A stretch of DNA of 64,000 nucleotides from Phoebastria nigripes (GCA_035582835.1 JAYKAV010000500.1:1532928-1596927), one strand, 5' to 3'. Positions 51,541 through 62,325 are shown, counted from the stretch's first letter. Numbers and translations are program-made. Notes: generated from the letters alone by a model not told the origin.

Positions 51541-52766
51541 TATCCAAATGCTTAGCAAAGCTACCTGGCAGCCAAAGCAAGGTGCAGAGTTAATACTATG
51601 GTAGTCTAGAGAGAAATTCCAAAATACATCCCTACAAAAGTGGTTTGTGCAATCAGTTACAGTGGAAATTAGATTACCCTTGAGGTAATGTGCTGAGGCT
51701 GTACCTGAATAGCTTGCCTACCAGTAGGGAGTACTTGACTCCCATACCAGGAGCAAACTGAATCCTCTCTCCTCTTGTCTGTGTGCTGAACATGCAACAA
51801 GGACTGCCAGGGCAGCCAAGGAAGCCTCTACTACTGTTTGTGCTACTGAAGGTCGGGCTGAGTTCTCTTCTGTTGTGAGTTTCTTTCACATCTACTCTAT
51901 GCATCATTATTCACTTTTGGCAACACTTTGCACTTCTAACTGTGGGATCACAGTGTCCTCTACGCAGGCCAAAACATAGGCTTCAGTTAGCTGATTGCCA
52001 TTTCATCTCTCAACTACAGTTTATTTGTCATCTAAAAAAAAGAAACTATGCAAGGTGGCATAAACTTGCTCTTTAACAAATTAAGTGCTTTTCTGCTTGT
52101 AAATAAGGAAAGAAGTTTTTGCTTCTGTCATCTTGACTGAAAGCAAATTGTATCAAAACAATTCTTGATGGGTGGCGTGAGCAGCAGAACAGTACCCGGC
52201 ACTGCTTGTTTCAGAAGCACATATAAAAAGATTTTCCAATAAACTACTTTCCCCCTTTGACTCAGAGCTGAAAGTGTTAGCATCTGCAGCCAACATCTGG
52301 AATTTGGTCCAGAACAGCTGATTCACTACCTGTTCTGCAAAACCATAAGACATGATGTCTTGAGATAATCATCACTGTTAGTTTGATCAGAAAGAATTTT
52401 TGGTTAAGCAAACAGTAGAGCAGATAACAAAGACAACTTTCAGAAGAGATTACAAGGAAAGATAGGAAACTTCAATTAAAAGCCATTTAAAATGTTATCG
52501 ATAGCTTGATAGCCTGACAAAGGTAGAAGAACCCTTTTCTAATCACAAAAGAGCCTGCTTTCTTGATGGGAATTTTCTCTCTGACATACAAAGTGTTAAG
52601 CAAAACCTGTTAGTCTGGTCTGTCAAAAGCACATGCAGCAACACTCTGCCCCTGGCCCCAAACCTCCCATCTGCTGTTAGCATGAAGATTAGGTCCACGA
52701 GACTGCCCACCAGCAACAAGGAGCAGTATAGACCCAGCAGTTGTCAGCTGTGTGCTGCAAAAATTT

Positions 52767-52787
52767 AAAAAAAAAAAGGGGGGGGGG
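52767..52787. repeat. A11 then G10 homopolymer tract
   Basis: Eleven A directly followed by ten G. On the minus strand it reads C10T11, the same design as the C13T11 tract at 32.4 kb and the C8T36 tract at 1.5 kb. Confidence 0.85.
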
Positions 52788-52962
52788 TGGGCAGTCATGA
52801 TACATACTTATGATCTATTTTGGGCATCAGCTGAATGAACGTACTGTATAAACTTGAAGGTTTTTAAGGCATCTTCATATTTACTTTCTGATTTTTAGAA
52901 ATACTGTAAATCCTGCATAAATTGGATTCCCCATGGACCAACCTTGTGTTAGACAAATCCAT

Positions 52963-53985
52963 GGAATCATAGAATCATTAAGTTTGGAAAAGACCTCTAA
53001 GATCATTGAGTCCAACCGTCAACCCAACACCACCATGCCCACTAAACCACGTCCCTAAGCGCCTCATCTACACATCTTTTAAATACCTCCAGGGATGGTG
53101 ACTCCACCACTTCCCTGGGCAGCCTGTTCCAATATTTAACCACTCTTTCAGTAAAGAAATTTTTCCTAATGTCCAATCTAAACCTCCCCTGGCACAACTT
53201 GAGGCCATTTCCTCTCATCCTATTGCTAGTTACTTGGCAGAAGAGACCGACACCCACCTCGCTACAACCTCCTTTCAGGTAGTTGTAGAGCGCGATAAGG
53301 TCTCCCCTCAGCCGCCTCTTCTCCAGACTAAACAGTCCCAGTTCCCTCAGCCGCTCCTTGTAAGACTTGTTCTCCAGACCCTTCACCGGCTTCGTTGCCC
53401 TTCTCTGGACACGCTCCAGCACTTCAATGTCTTTCTTGTAGTGAGGGGCCCAAAACTGAACACAGTATTCGAGGTGGGGCCTCACCAGTGCCGAGTACAG
53501 GGGCACGATCACTTCCCTAGTCCTGCTGGCCACACTATTTCTGATACAGGCCAGGATGCCATTGGCCTTCTTGGCCACCTGGGCACGCTGCCGGCTCATG
53601 TTCAGCCAGCTGTCAACCAACACCCCCAGGTCCTTTTCCGCCNGGCAGCTTTCCAGNCACTCTTCCCCNAGCCTGTAGCGTTGCATGGGGTTGTTGTGGC
53701 NNAAGTGNAGGACCCGGCACTTGGCCTTGTTGAATCTCATACAGCTGGCCTCAGCCCATTGATCCAGCCTGTCCAGGTCCCTCTGCAGAGCCTTCCTACC
53801 CTCGAGCAGATCAACACTCCTGCCCAACTTGGTGTCGTCTGCAAACTTACTGAGGGAGCACTCAATCCCCTCGTCCAGATCATTGATAAAGATATTGAAC
53901 AAGACCGGCCCCAAAACGGAGCCCTGGGGGACACCGCTCGTGACCAGCCGCCAACTGGATTTAACTCCATTCACCACAACTCTCT
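52963..53985 (-). mobile_element. CR1 LINE, 5'-truncated, minus strand
   Basis: The 3' end lies at the left: on the minus strand it ends with AATGATTCTATGATTCC, the CR1 octamer repeat. The 5' break is at about 53985, inside the reverse transcriptase just before the RVVVNG segment. It is closely similar to the copy at 46.5-47.9 kb and lies inverted to it about 5.1 kb away. The frame is open across some 315 codons, so it is also fairly young. Six ambiguous bases fall between 53643 and 53708. Confidence 0.95.
53042..53985 (-). pseudogene. CR1 ORF2 fragment lacking motif A
   Basis: The fragment contains motif B ([21 protein letters not shown]) and the FADDTKLG catalytic box followed by the conserved thumb and C-terminal segments through [14 protein letters not shown], and stops at TAG (minus strand, 53042-53044). 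Motif A, the fingers and the endonuclease are missing by truncation, so it cannot encode a working enzyme. Protein-level agreement with the other CR1 copy is very high over the shared part. Differences are mostly single substitutions such as [10 protein letters not shown] versus [10 protein letters not shown]. The 253-codon plus-strand frame here is a shadow. Confidence 0.9.
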
Positions 53986-54834
53986 CGGTCAATGACAATA
54001 AAACTCGAAGTATAGTGGTAGGGTCACAGTGTCTTAGCCTTGTGNCTTTAGTGGTTTAAGTGCCAAGTTAGGAAAAACGTCCATCTAGCTGGTAACTCTT
54101 CAGTGTTTAACTCTGATCCAAGAACTCCTTTTTGAGCAATTTCTATGATATTAGCATTAGATAAGGCTAACTATGAAGGTCTGACATAGTGAGGATCTTG
54201 TATTTGCCTGCTGTCTATTTCTAAACTGTGGGTTGAACATAGCCCTCTGGCACCAAGAGACATGATTAGATTATCAGGGTTTAGAGCCTGCCCTGAGATT
54301 GCTCAGGAAAAGAATTGTCATAGCTCTCAAAAACACTGTATGTAGGCATATGTTCTCAGTCAGCTCAACCCACAATAAGCTTCTGTTCACAGGAGCTGGT
54401 TCTCAATTAAGGAGAATCAGCTTTTAGAAGAAAAAGAGACAGATGGAATGAAATAAGAATGCAAGAGGTGTATAGCTTACAGAGGTTTCTCACCTACAAA
54501 CACACTGCTAGAAAACGCTGAAGTAAATGACATTACTTCTATACATTCTGAAAAAGTAGAATATATTGCCTCTTTATCAATGAACATTAGGAAGACAATG
54601 AAGAAGATGGAGGATGAACTGAAAATACTTGCAAAAGTAGTTTTTTATAACATTCTAGTTTTGCTATGCTTTTTGAATGCCCTTCTACTGTTCTCTTCTC
54701 TGCTATCAATTATGTTTGAAATCCCTTTCCAGTCCTCATGTACAAAATTTCCTTGTTGAAACCCCTTCTCAAAACCCTCCTGGTGAAGACAGCATTTGAG
54801 TATATGCCTCCTCATTTCAGTAGCAAGAGGCTGT

Positions 54835-54928
54835 TTCTCATTTTACAAGTTAGAAACTGAAGCTCAGAGAGGCTACATGGCTTGCTCAGGGCAATCTGGT
54901 ACAGCGGGGACTTGTTCAGCTCTGCACG
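54835..54928 (-). mobile_element. MIR SINE relic
   Basis: Read on the plus strand the words CTCATTTTACAAGTTAGAAA, CTGAAGCTCAGAGAGGCT, ACATGGCTTGCTCAGGGC and a CTGGTACAGCGGGGAC tail follow the complement of the MIR consensus (CATTTTACAGATGAGGAAAC, TGAGGCACAGAGAGG, TTAAGTGACTTGCCCAAGG) closely and in order. MIR is an ancient tRNA-derived SINE family present as old copies across amniotes. Orientation is minus relative to the usual consensus. Confidence 0.75.
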
Positions 54929-55253
54929 AGCTGTGGGGCCACTGCAGAGCAGCCTGCTCCATGCAGGTGGCCAATATCAGTCAGAACTCAGCCCATAGAG
55001 ATTGGGCATGTAATTTGTCAGACTTAAACACCAAGAATAATTTCTAGCTAGCAATTTTTACAGTCACTGGGGGGGAGGGAGAGGGAGGAAAAAAAGTCTG
55101 GAGCAAGCTTAGACTCATTTTTTAGTAAATGAAGCAACATCATATAGGAAAGTGATTCAATAGCACCCTGAAAAGATAACGAAGTTCACCTGAATTGTTT
55201 TCAGTATTGTTTGCAATTATCCTATAGGGCAATGGGAAATCAAAAACAGTAAC

Positions 55254-55282
55254 AAAAGTGACATCAGAGAGATGTCACTTTT
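55254..55282. repeat. Perfect 12-base hairpin, 5-base loop
   Basis: AAAAGTGACATC (55254-55265) is the exact reverse complement of GATGTCACTTTT (55271-55282), with loop AGAGA. A further TGTCACTTT copy follows at about 55308. The stem is too short for a typical microRNA precursor. It could be the tip of a small inverted-repeat element or a protein-binding site. Confidence 0.7.
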
Positions 55283-57422
55283 TTAAATGTCAGCTTTTAG
55301 CTGTCACTTTGACGTGTTCTTTTGTGTGAACATGGAATTTTAAAGGGACAGTGTCAAACCAAAATGAAAACCTATAGCACTCTCAATCCTTTGCTCTCTC
55401 CCTCCGAGAGCAGTGAATAGTATAGGAAAATCGGCATAATGATTAAAAGTAAGACCACTTGCCTTGCCTGCCATTTTGCTTGTCATCTACTTTTTTTCGC
55501 ATAGTGCAGTTCCCACTGGAGACAGCTTCATGGTACACTGTGGAACATTCTGTCACTTTAACATAATAATAATAAATCATCATTAAAAAACATAATGGTA
55601 TTAATATTTTATCAGTTTTGATTGAGACATAATTCCATGTCTCTCTGGATTTGTACATGTGATGCTTTACTTTATAATTCCTACCAGCTCCATTTTTGGA
55701 CCTGATTGGATACTGACCCTATTTCTAAAACCCTCCATTAACCTGTCAATAATTTAGGATGTTTGCTCCAGTCCAGACCAACATCCATCTAGGCTCACAT
55801 CACCCAGTGGGTCACTTCCAGATACATACTGGAGAGCTCCCCAGCACCTGTTGCAGACCCCAGCTGTCAGCAGCCCTTGGGCATCCCAAGCCAGGAATGC
55901 CCTCTGCATGGACTGCATGACAGGCCTCTGGTATATTCCTTTCCTTGTCCAGATAAAGGCATCCTGATCTATTTACCCATTCTCACACAGAAACCACTCA
56001 CTACTGCTGAACACCTTTGCAATGGCATCACATCCTAAGGTGTCATTTACTCAATCTACATGGTGGTAGGAGGAAACACTGATTGTTTCCTGCTCCTCTC
56101 AGCTCCATCAGCACATTGCCACCACTGTTACCATCCTAATCACCCAGTGAGTAGTACAGTCCTGATGCTAGTTTTTCCCTATTTAGATCTCAAATTTCAA
56201 TATAGGATTTTATATTGTGTGTTGAGACAGAAACTAAGAGTTTATCTGATTTGATCCTAAGCTATTTTTGATATATTCTGCGCTCACCNGTAAGTTCAAG
56301 AGTTTTCCAAAACACTGTACAATGGCACTATACAATGTTCCTCTGATAATTTTTCTTCAACCAGGTTTCTAACACAAATGCTCCGGGGTGTCTCCTATAC
56401 CTTGTTTCACTTGTCCCCGTTCTCATCTGACCATCTTTAGTACTGAGGCCTTCTCTTTCCCCTACCCTGCCATTGTAAGTGTCAGAGATTCTTCTTCTGC
56501 AGCAGCTGTGATATTATGTAATTGTTTCCTTTTCAAATTTTGCCTGAAAATAGGTCTTTCCTCATTCAAAACTTCCTTGCCCTACTGCTTATCATTCTCA
56601 TATATTGCTTAATTTGTTAACGTATTCTGACAATGACTACAAAAGACAATTGGATAATTGTGTTGTATTAAATATCGGCTTCCCGTTTCTCATGTTTGTA
56701 TTAAAGTTCTTATTAGGGTTCCTAGTAATGTAGGAAGGATATGGACTTAAAATCTGTGAATGTGCACTATTAGACTTGAAAATACATGCACAGACCAAAT
56801 TTTGTTCAGATATAGTACTTGATGAAACGGGTATGGTTTCCGTCTCAAAGAACTCATTTACCCCCTGTGGAACAGCATGCTCTCTCTCTTCCCTTCTGTG
56901 TTTTAACATGTTTTCTTGCTCAAGCTAAGTCAAGAAAATCTCTATTGTTTTAGCTTGGGTGAAATTTTAAGGAGACACGGGATGAGACTTCCACGGCCTG
57001 GGAATGACCCAAATCAGTGCAATGCTACTGAGCACTAGACCTTGACCATGCTCCGCTGGTGCTTCTTGGCCTTGACCGTAAAGCAAGTTTCTGGTTTAGA
57101 GCTTTGACAATGAAAATGGGAGGCAAATGCAGGTTCCCCTACGGTGTGAGGACCCATTATGAATATACCTAGTACATATTTCGTCCATACGTAGTATTTC
57201 TCCAGCTTGCTGCGTTCCAGTGATGAGTTGAATCTAGCTGAAGTCTTTGTGATGAATTTAAAAATCCAGAGATTATCGTCTGTTTTCTTTAAAAAAAGAT
57301 TAAAGATTAAACACAACAAATACTAATTTTTAGAAGTTTTATTCTGAGGAAAAACTCCGTGTGTTCAGGGTTTACCGCGGGCACCAGCAGCGACGCTGGC
57401 GGGAACGGGCGCGCGGCCGTGG

Positions 57423-57436
57423 GCGCCACCTGCTGG
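57423..57436 (-). promoter_or_regulatory. CTCF core motif, minus strand
   Basis: On the minus strand the site reads CCAGCAGGTGGCGC, a full match to the CTCF core CCASYAGRKGGCRS, preceded by TGGC as in strong sites. CTCF is the zinc-finger protein that anchors chromatin loops with cohesin. The motif points left. Occupancy cannot be judged from sequence, and the CpG inside the core could be methylation-sensitive. Confidence 0.7.
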
Positions 57437-57451
57437 GCCAGACGAGACCGG

Positions 57452-57473
57452 CCCCCGCCCCCGCCCCGCCCCC
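57452..57473 (-). promoter_or_regulatory. G-quadruplex motif / SP1 GC boxes
   Basis: Four C runs of 5, 5, 4 and 5 bases separated by single G on the plus strand make, on the minus strand, a G4 motif with one-base loops, the most stable class. The same bases contain GGGGCGGGGC GC boxes for SP/KLF factors. It lies 16 bases from the CTCF core. Confidence 0.75.
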
Positions 57474-57784
57474 GCCGCGCGCCGGCCCCGCCCGGCCGGA
57501 GCCCTGCGGAGAGAAGGACGCGCCTGGTAGCGGCCGCAGAGGAGTCGAGCGCGTCCAGCCGGTGTTTGCCAGCACCGGCAGAAGGGCTCCAGGAATACAA
57601 CCTTCTGCGGAGGTTCCTGAAGCAACAGCGGTCATATCCTAAATTCCCGGCCTCTCCCCCTTTAAGCTACTGAGACGTTTCCACCCAAAAGATATTTGGT
57701 CACTGGCAACGGGAATGTCAACAAATTAAGTTCCCTGACACATCTTTTATAGATGCATATAATTGCAATTTCTTTTCCTTGAAG

Positions 57785-58025
57785 ACCATTTCGTAAGGAA
57801 CGCCAAGTACTACATGTGCAGCTAAAATTAAAATCATCATCATTTCCAGGTAAACTCAGGGAATCTGAACAGGACAAGACTGGGAAGTGTAGAGAGTCAC
57901 TGCTTATGCCAGATATCACCAAGACTGAAAATCATTTTGCTGGATTTTCACTTGTAAAGAAGACTCCGTCATGTTTTCTTTCTAATACAGTTGAACTGAA
58001 TGAGAAACTTCTGAAACAAAAATAA
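57785..58025 (+). other. Possible terminal coding exon, unrecognised
   Basis: An acceptor context (TTTCTTTTCCTTGAAG) ends at 57784. From 57786 the plus strand is open for 79 codons to TAA at 58023-58025, and the same frame has a stop just upstream, so the open frame begins almost exactly at the acceptor. The translation is charged and protein-like (PFRKERQVLHVQLKLK near its start, TVELNEKLLKQK at its end). An AATAAA (58021-58026) overlaps the stop codon. It lies 220 bases right of CpG island A, which could be its promoter, but I found no clear first exon or donor there. I do not recognise the product. A chance open frame is quite possible. Confidence 0.2.
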
Positions 58026-61000
58026 AGTGGCACTACCCTTGCTTAGCTCACCAGTCTCTTACAGAGGAACAACGCAGGTCTTTTGTTGCATCCCTAACTG
58101 CAAGAAAATGCCATACCATCTAGCACGAACAGAGGCTATGCTTGAACTCCCTTTCTTTTTCTTAGAGCAAGAGTCACAAAGTTTCAGTGGTTTACTTTCC
58201 CCAAAATGCCTGGTATTCAGTTGCCTCTCTTACTATCTTAAGATACTGTCTAAAACGGTGTTAATTTTTTGTTTGGAGGCTTGATTCCTGATAGAAATAG
58301 AACAACCAGCTGTAGAGTTATGAATTCCCTTAATAGGCTGGCACAATAACACTATCGTGAAGGCCACAGCTTTGCTTGGAGAGTTCAAAGTAAGTCTTTG
58401 CTCTATTTTCATCCCATAAATTGTTCTTGTGGAGTCTCTTCTTAATTCTGAAAAGTTCATGTATGTGCCCATTGCATGGCCAATTGAGTGGTCTGACTGT
58501 AGGACAATTCTTGTCATGTAGGTCAGGTATCTGTCCTTAGCACATGAAGAGCACAAGTGAAGCCAGAGCCCTGCTAGGACAGTAGAACCAAGTACTGCTC
58601 TCCAGTGGTCCCCTCCTAGCAGTGCCTACAGCAGTGTTGAAAACATGGGAATGGAGAGCATCAGTGGAACAAAGAAAAAAGAGGACTGTTCAGGGAAATT
58701 TTGTGGTGACAATATTATTCTTATTGACTGCTTGTATTAGAAAATAAATCAACTCCCAAATCAAACCATAGAAAGAAAGTCACCTTTCAAGCAATTATGC
58801 ATTATCACAATCCCCGAGTGTCAAATGCATCTCTTCAGTATACTACATGTGATGTTGGCGACTTTCCTGCTACTTCTTCATTTTCCTGTGCTTGATTTTG
58901 CATTAAATTTGCTTTCTGAAGTAAGTGAAGCTAGAAGTGAACAGCAGAAACTGAGGGCCCCCCCCCCCGCCCCAATCATTGTCATTAAGGCCAGTTTTCA
59001 TCCAGGATTCAGTAGATAGATACACTCTGGGTAATATGAGAAATTATACACAGTACACTGTATGGGTATTCTTTAAATTCTAGCTTAATACATTCTGGCT
59101 TTTCATCACTAAATCAGCCTCTCAATTCTGACAATATAGATAGAACAATGCTTATCTAAATGTATATAATATACCTGAATACCCAGACAAAACCAGCAGT
59201 ACTATTGGAGGATGGAGTTATTGCCCTTTGTATTCCTTCAATCATCATACACAAACTTTGCTTGAAGACTCCAAAAGGAAGGTATCTGTTCTTCCTTATA
59301 TGTTAAGTTTGGAGAGTGATCTGGGAATGCNCATTTGCACTTAAACTTCAGTTAAAAGAGGAAGAAAAGAAAAAAGTCCATTAACAATCAAATGGAATGT
59401 TTAATTCTGAGTTAAATTAGAGCTCCTTCTTCATCATGCATGAGAGTATTTTTCCTTCATCCTGCTACTTGGGATAAAGCTACGTGAATCTGCTTTCCCC
59501 TACTTGTTAAAGCTCCAAGATGAACATTCGCTGAAACTGATGGCAGAAGTTCTTGACCAGTCTATCGCTTTCACTCACTATTTCCCCCACTATAGCATTT
59601 AGTTACACACCCAATATTGGTTCAAATCCCAATTTTCCCAAGAAGCAAAAACAATTGCATCTTTAAACTAATGTCACCAATAAGAGTGTTGACAGCTTGT
59701 TCTGAGAATCCGAGAATGCTGTCCCTGGGCAAACAANGCAACACATCTTCCTTACGCCTCTTACACGTTCATGACACTGCTGGCACAACACAGGCATCTG
59801 CAAAGCTAACACACACAAAACATGCCATCACTCTTCTCGTTTTGGCTTGACCTCTGCATGCCGCCTGTCCTGCCTTCTGACTCATAGGCACTTTCTCCCT
59901 TTTTCTTCTTAACCTACCTACTGGGCAGAAACATCAACCTTGCGAAATAATGCTGGGGTGCCTGGTAGTTTTGCCCACGAGAGGATTCAGAATGAGCAGA
60001 GCAGCTGCCCCTACAACCCTTTGAGACCACTTTCACAGCTTCTACCTGCCTGGCTCGAGACTTGAAGTTTGACTCAGCTCTAAGACTTAGTTCTCATGGC
60101 CAGTATAGCAACAACACACGGTACTTGGGGGGCAGTTCCTGAACCATCTGTGTCCTTACTTCAACTATTTCATCTTTAAAAGAATTCTACAAGTAATATT
60201 GATCTAAACTTCATGTTGAAATAGTTTAGAAAGGAAGGAAAAACTTGAAAAAGGATGCACTTTACCAGGATCTCTCATATCTGTCCATCCTTATGTATCT
60301 ATCTCACTCATACCAGTAGATCGAGGGCAGGCCAAAAAAGGTATTTCTCCTCTGCCAATATGTAAATGGCACCTCCAGTGTATACACAGTAACATCACTC
60401 TCTTTTACACAGAACAATTCATTAACAGTAATTTTATTAGAGGCGAGCTTGCTATCCGTTCATCTTGTGCTGCATTTCTACACATGGAGTTCTTGCCGAA
60501 TGATTCTTGGTTCTAGATCACCAAGAAATCAGAAAGGCGAATGCCACATTAATCCAAAGAAAGAGACTTGAAGAATGTGAAAATGATGTATTTAGAATGT
60601 AGGGAGAAGACATTAGGGATTCAGTCCCTCCTTATATATATGCATTAACTCCCACTCAGAAAATTACAGGAAGTACTACAAGAGTTGTAAGAAGAAGCCT
60701 TAACTTTAAAATAAAGACATCGATTTTAATAAACAGAAGAATAATGCCTCAAGGCCTACTAAGGCAACCAGTAATGTGGTAAAAATAAACATAAAATTTT
60801 CTTGTGGATAAATTCCTACAAAATTGCATATTATAATTTGTTACCCTTTCCCACAAGGCACATTAACTTGCCAAGGGGAAAACAAAAAAAAAAAAAGAGG
60901 CTGGACTGGGGAAGATTATTGCTCTGCTCCAAAATGTATCTATCATCTCCTTTGTTCCTTGTCAAGGCATTAGATGGCATTTGTTCTGTGAAATGTGTCA

Positions 61001-61544
61001 AGTAACCTGCTTTTGATGGCTTGCTGGATTGTGCCTCTTTTCTTATGTAACACAAACAACTTGTTTTAGAGATCTGGTGCTCATTAAAGAGTTAATGCTT
61101 TCCATATTGTTCATAAGAAATTATAGTGCATATATTAGTCTCAGCCTTGTAACAATATTTTTCAACAATTGAGAAATTTTGATGAAATGATAATGCGCTC
61201 TCTAGTTGCTACTACCAAATGTTAGTTTAGATTTAGTTTTGAGAAACTAATTCACTCTTCGGCAGCAATGCCATTTGGCAGGGCAGACCAGATGCCCATC
61301 ACTAGACCGTCTGCTTCCAGATCTTTTTTCTGTGTGGCAATCAGAGAGGTGTTCAAAAATCACCTGCTGTATTCAGAGACCACTTGAAGACACCATACCA
61401 TAGTAAACACGTATCATCATTTATTTCTCCTCCAGGGGATTCCAAAAATATCCAGTTCCTCCCGGATTTCTCAGCAGCACTCACATTCCAGAAGACCGGC
61501 GCTCTTTCTCTCTTTCTGTTGCTGTGTGTAGCAACACCCGGTTT
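58026..61544. other. Noncoding DNA between the two CpG islands
   Basis: No gene recognised. It is AT-rich with a C11 run (58958-58968, followed by GCCCC) and an A13 run (60884-60896). Two good acceptor-like sites (CTCTTACAG at about 58062 and TTCTTTTTCTTAG at about 58162) follow the possible exon but no convincing frame is attached. Confidence 0.6.
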
Positions 61545-62053
61545 TGCCACTTGACTGTTACCGGTCAGACGAGTTCAGACCTCGCCAGGGAACTCGGGGG
61601 CCCGTGTTCCGGGTACCCGCCGCCCCCGCCTCGCTCAGCGGCCCTCAGGCTGCCCAGCACAATGACCAAAGCCTTCCCAGAGAGAAGCGAAGCGCCAGGA
61701 ACGCCCGGAGGACCTGCCGCGGGGCGGGGCCGGGGAAGTCTGAGCAGAGGGGCCTTCTGTCAGGCACGGCGGCGGCGCAGCTGCCCGCCGCAGGGACGGG
61801 CGCCGGGCCCCGCGGGGCGGCGGGCAGCGCGCCAGGCGCCGCCGCACGGCCGCGGGAGGAAGGCGCGGACGCTCCGCGGCCTCCTGCGGGCGCGGTGAGC
61901 GAGGCCGCCGCCGTCGCTGCAGCCGCCCGCGCGGCAGCGAGGGGGCGCGCCAGGGCCTCGGCAGGCCCCGGCCCGCCGGCGGGAGCACCGCCCGACGCCG
62001 CCAGCTCCGCGGCCTCCCCGCGCCTCCAGGCGGCGCCGCTCACGGAGGCTGCG

Positions 62054-62067
62054 CCAGCAGGGGGCGC
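62054..62067 (+). promoter_or_regulatory. CTCF core motif, plus strand
   Basis: CCAGCAGGGGGCGC is a full match to the CTCF core CCASYAGRKGGCRS, flanked by GCG before and CACC after. It points right, away from the minus-strand motif at 57.4 kb. It sits 12 bases before a candidate splice donor at 62079/62080. Confidence 0.7.
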
Positions 62068-62203
62068 CACCGCCGCCCGGTAAGAGTCGCGCCCGGTCGC
62101 TCTGCCGCCGCCGGGCGGGCCCGGAGGGGGCGGGGGCGGGCCCTCGCGGGCCCGCCCTCCCGCGCCACCTCGCGGGCAGGAAGCAGAAGGGCTGACCCGG
62201 GCA

Positions 62204-62257
62204 GTCATGTGACCGGGATGCGGAAGCTCTCCACAGAAAGGGGGGGCTGCTTCCGGT
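62204..62257 (+). promoter_or_regulatory. E-box and ETS motifs of a core promoter
   Basis: GTCATGTGAC (62204-62213) differs by one base from the CLEAR/USF palindrome GTCACGTGAC and contains the M-box TCATGTG, the kind of site bound by TFE/MITF and USF factors. CGGAAG (62221-62226) and GCTTCCGGT (62249-62257; ACCGGAAGC on minus) are ETS/GABP-type sites. ETS sites typically lie within a few tens of bases of the start in TATA-less housekeeping promoters, so transcription probably begins near 62250-62280. No TATA box is present. Confidence 0.55.
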
Positions 62258-62325
62258 GTTGGCTGGGTTGGGGCGCGGAGGCAGTGCCGGCCGCACCGAG
62301 CGCTGAGCCGGGGTCGCATCCCGCT

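Larger units (their letters stand above)
47891..52962. other. Gene-poor DNA between two inverted CR1 copies
   Basis: No exon recognised. It holds a T run with G-rich lead at about 48.92-48.95 kb, a two-copy 16-base tandem repeat at 49973-50004 (GGTTRTAACAACCACT, the second copy containing the palindrome GGTTGTAACAACC), a conserved-looking block at 51.2-51.5 kb and an A11G10 tract at 52.77 kb. Confidence 0.65.
53986..57361. other. Noncoding DNA left of the first CpG island
   Basis: Contains a MIR relic at 54.8-54.9 kb and a perfect 12-base hairpin at 55.25 kb. Near the island the minus strand has two unremarkable open frames (56637-56909, starting with ATG, and 57035-57319) that read fairly protein-like and carry several CpG, but show no recognisable domain. 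About 56.4-56.6 kb has a pyrimidine-rich texture like an L2 LINE end, too weak to call. Confidence 0.55.
57362..57560. promoter_or_regulatory. CpG island A
   Basis: A compact stretch with dense CpG and very high GC content in otherwise AT-rich DNA. It includes GC boxes, a G-quadruplex-forming C tract and a perfect CTCF core (both listed). CpG remains raised to about 57.64 kb. Islands of this kind in birds usually mark promoters. Which strand is transcribed is not clear: the right side leads into a possible exon at 57.79 kb on plus, and the left side has open frames on minus. The proline/arginine-rich frames inside the island are by-products of base composition. Confidence 0.75.

Noticed and set aside
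53234..53995. 253-codon plus-strand frame
   Set aside because: It lies antisense to the CR1 reverse transcriptase and is a shadow of that frame.
59619..59629. GGTTCAAATCC, matching a tRNA B-box
   Set aside because: The T arm does not fold with a 7-base loop (the only good stem needs an 8-base loop), and no A-box or acceptor stem was found upstream.
61934..61948. CTCF-like word GCAGCGAGGGGGCGC
   Set aside because: Three mismatches to the core consensus, including the central bases. Unlikely to bind strongly.
61635..62319. Long minus-strand alanine/arginine/proline-rich frames in CpG island B
   Set aside because: Several registers are open on both strands because GC-rich sequence lacks stop codons. 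No frame stands out.
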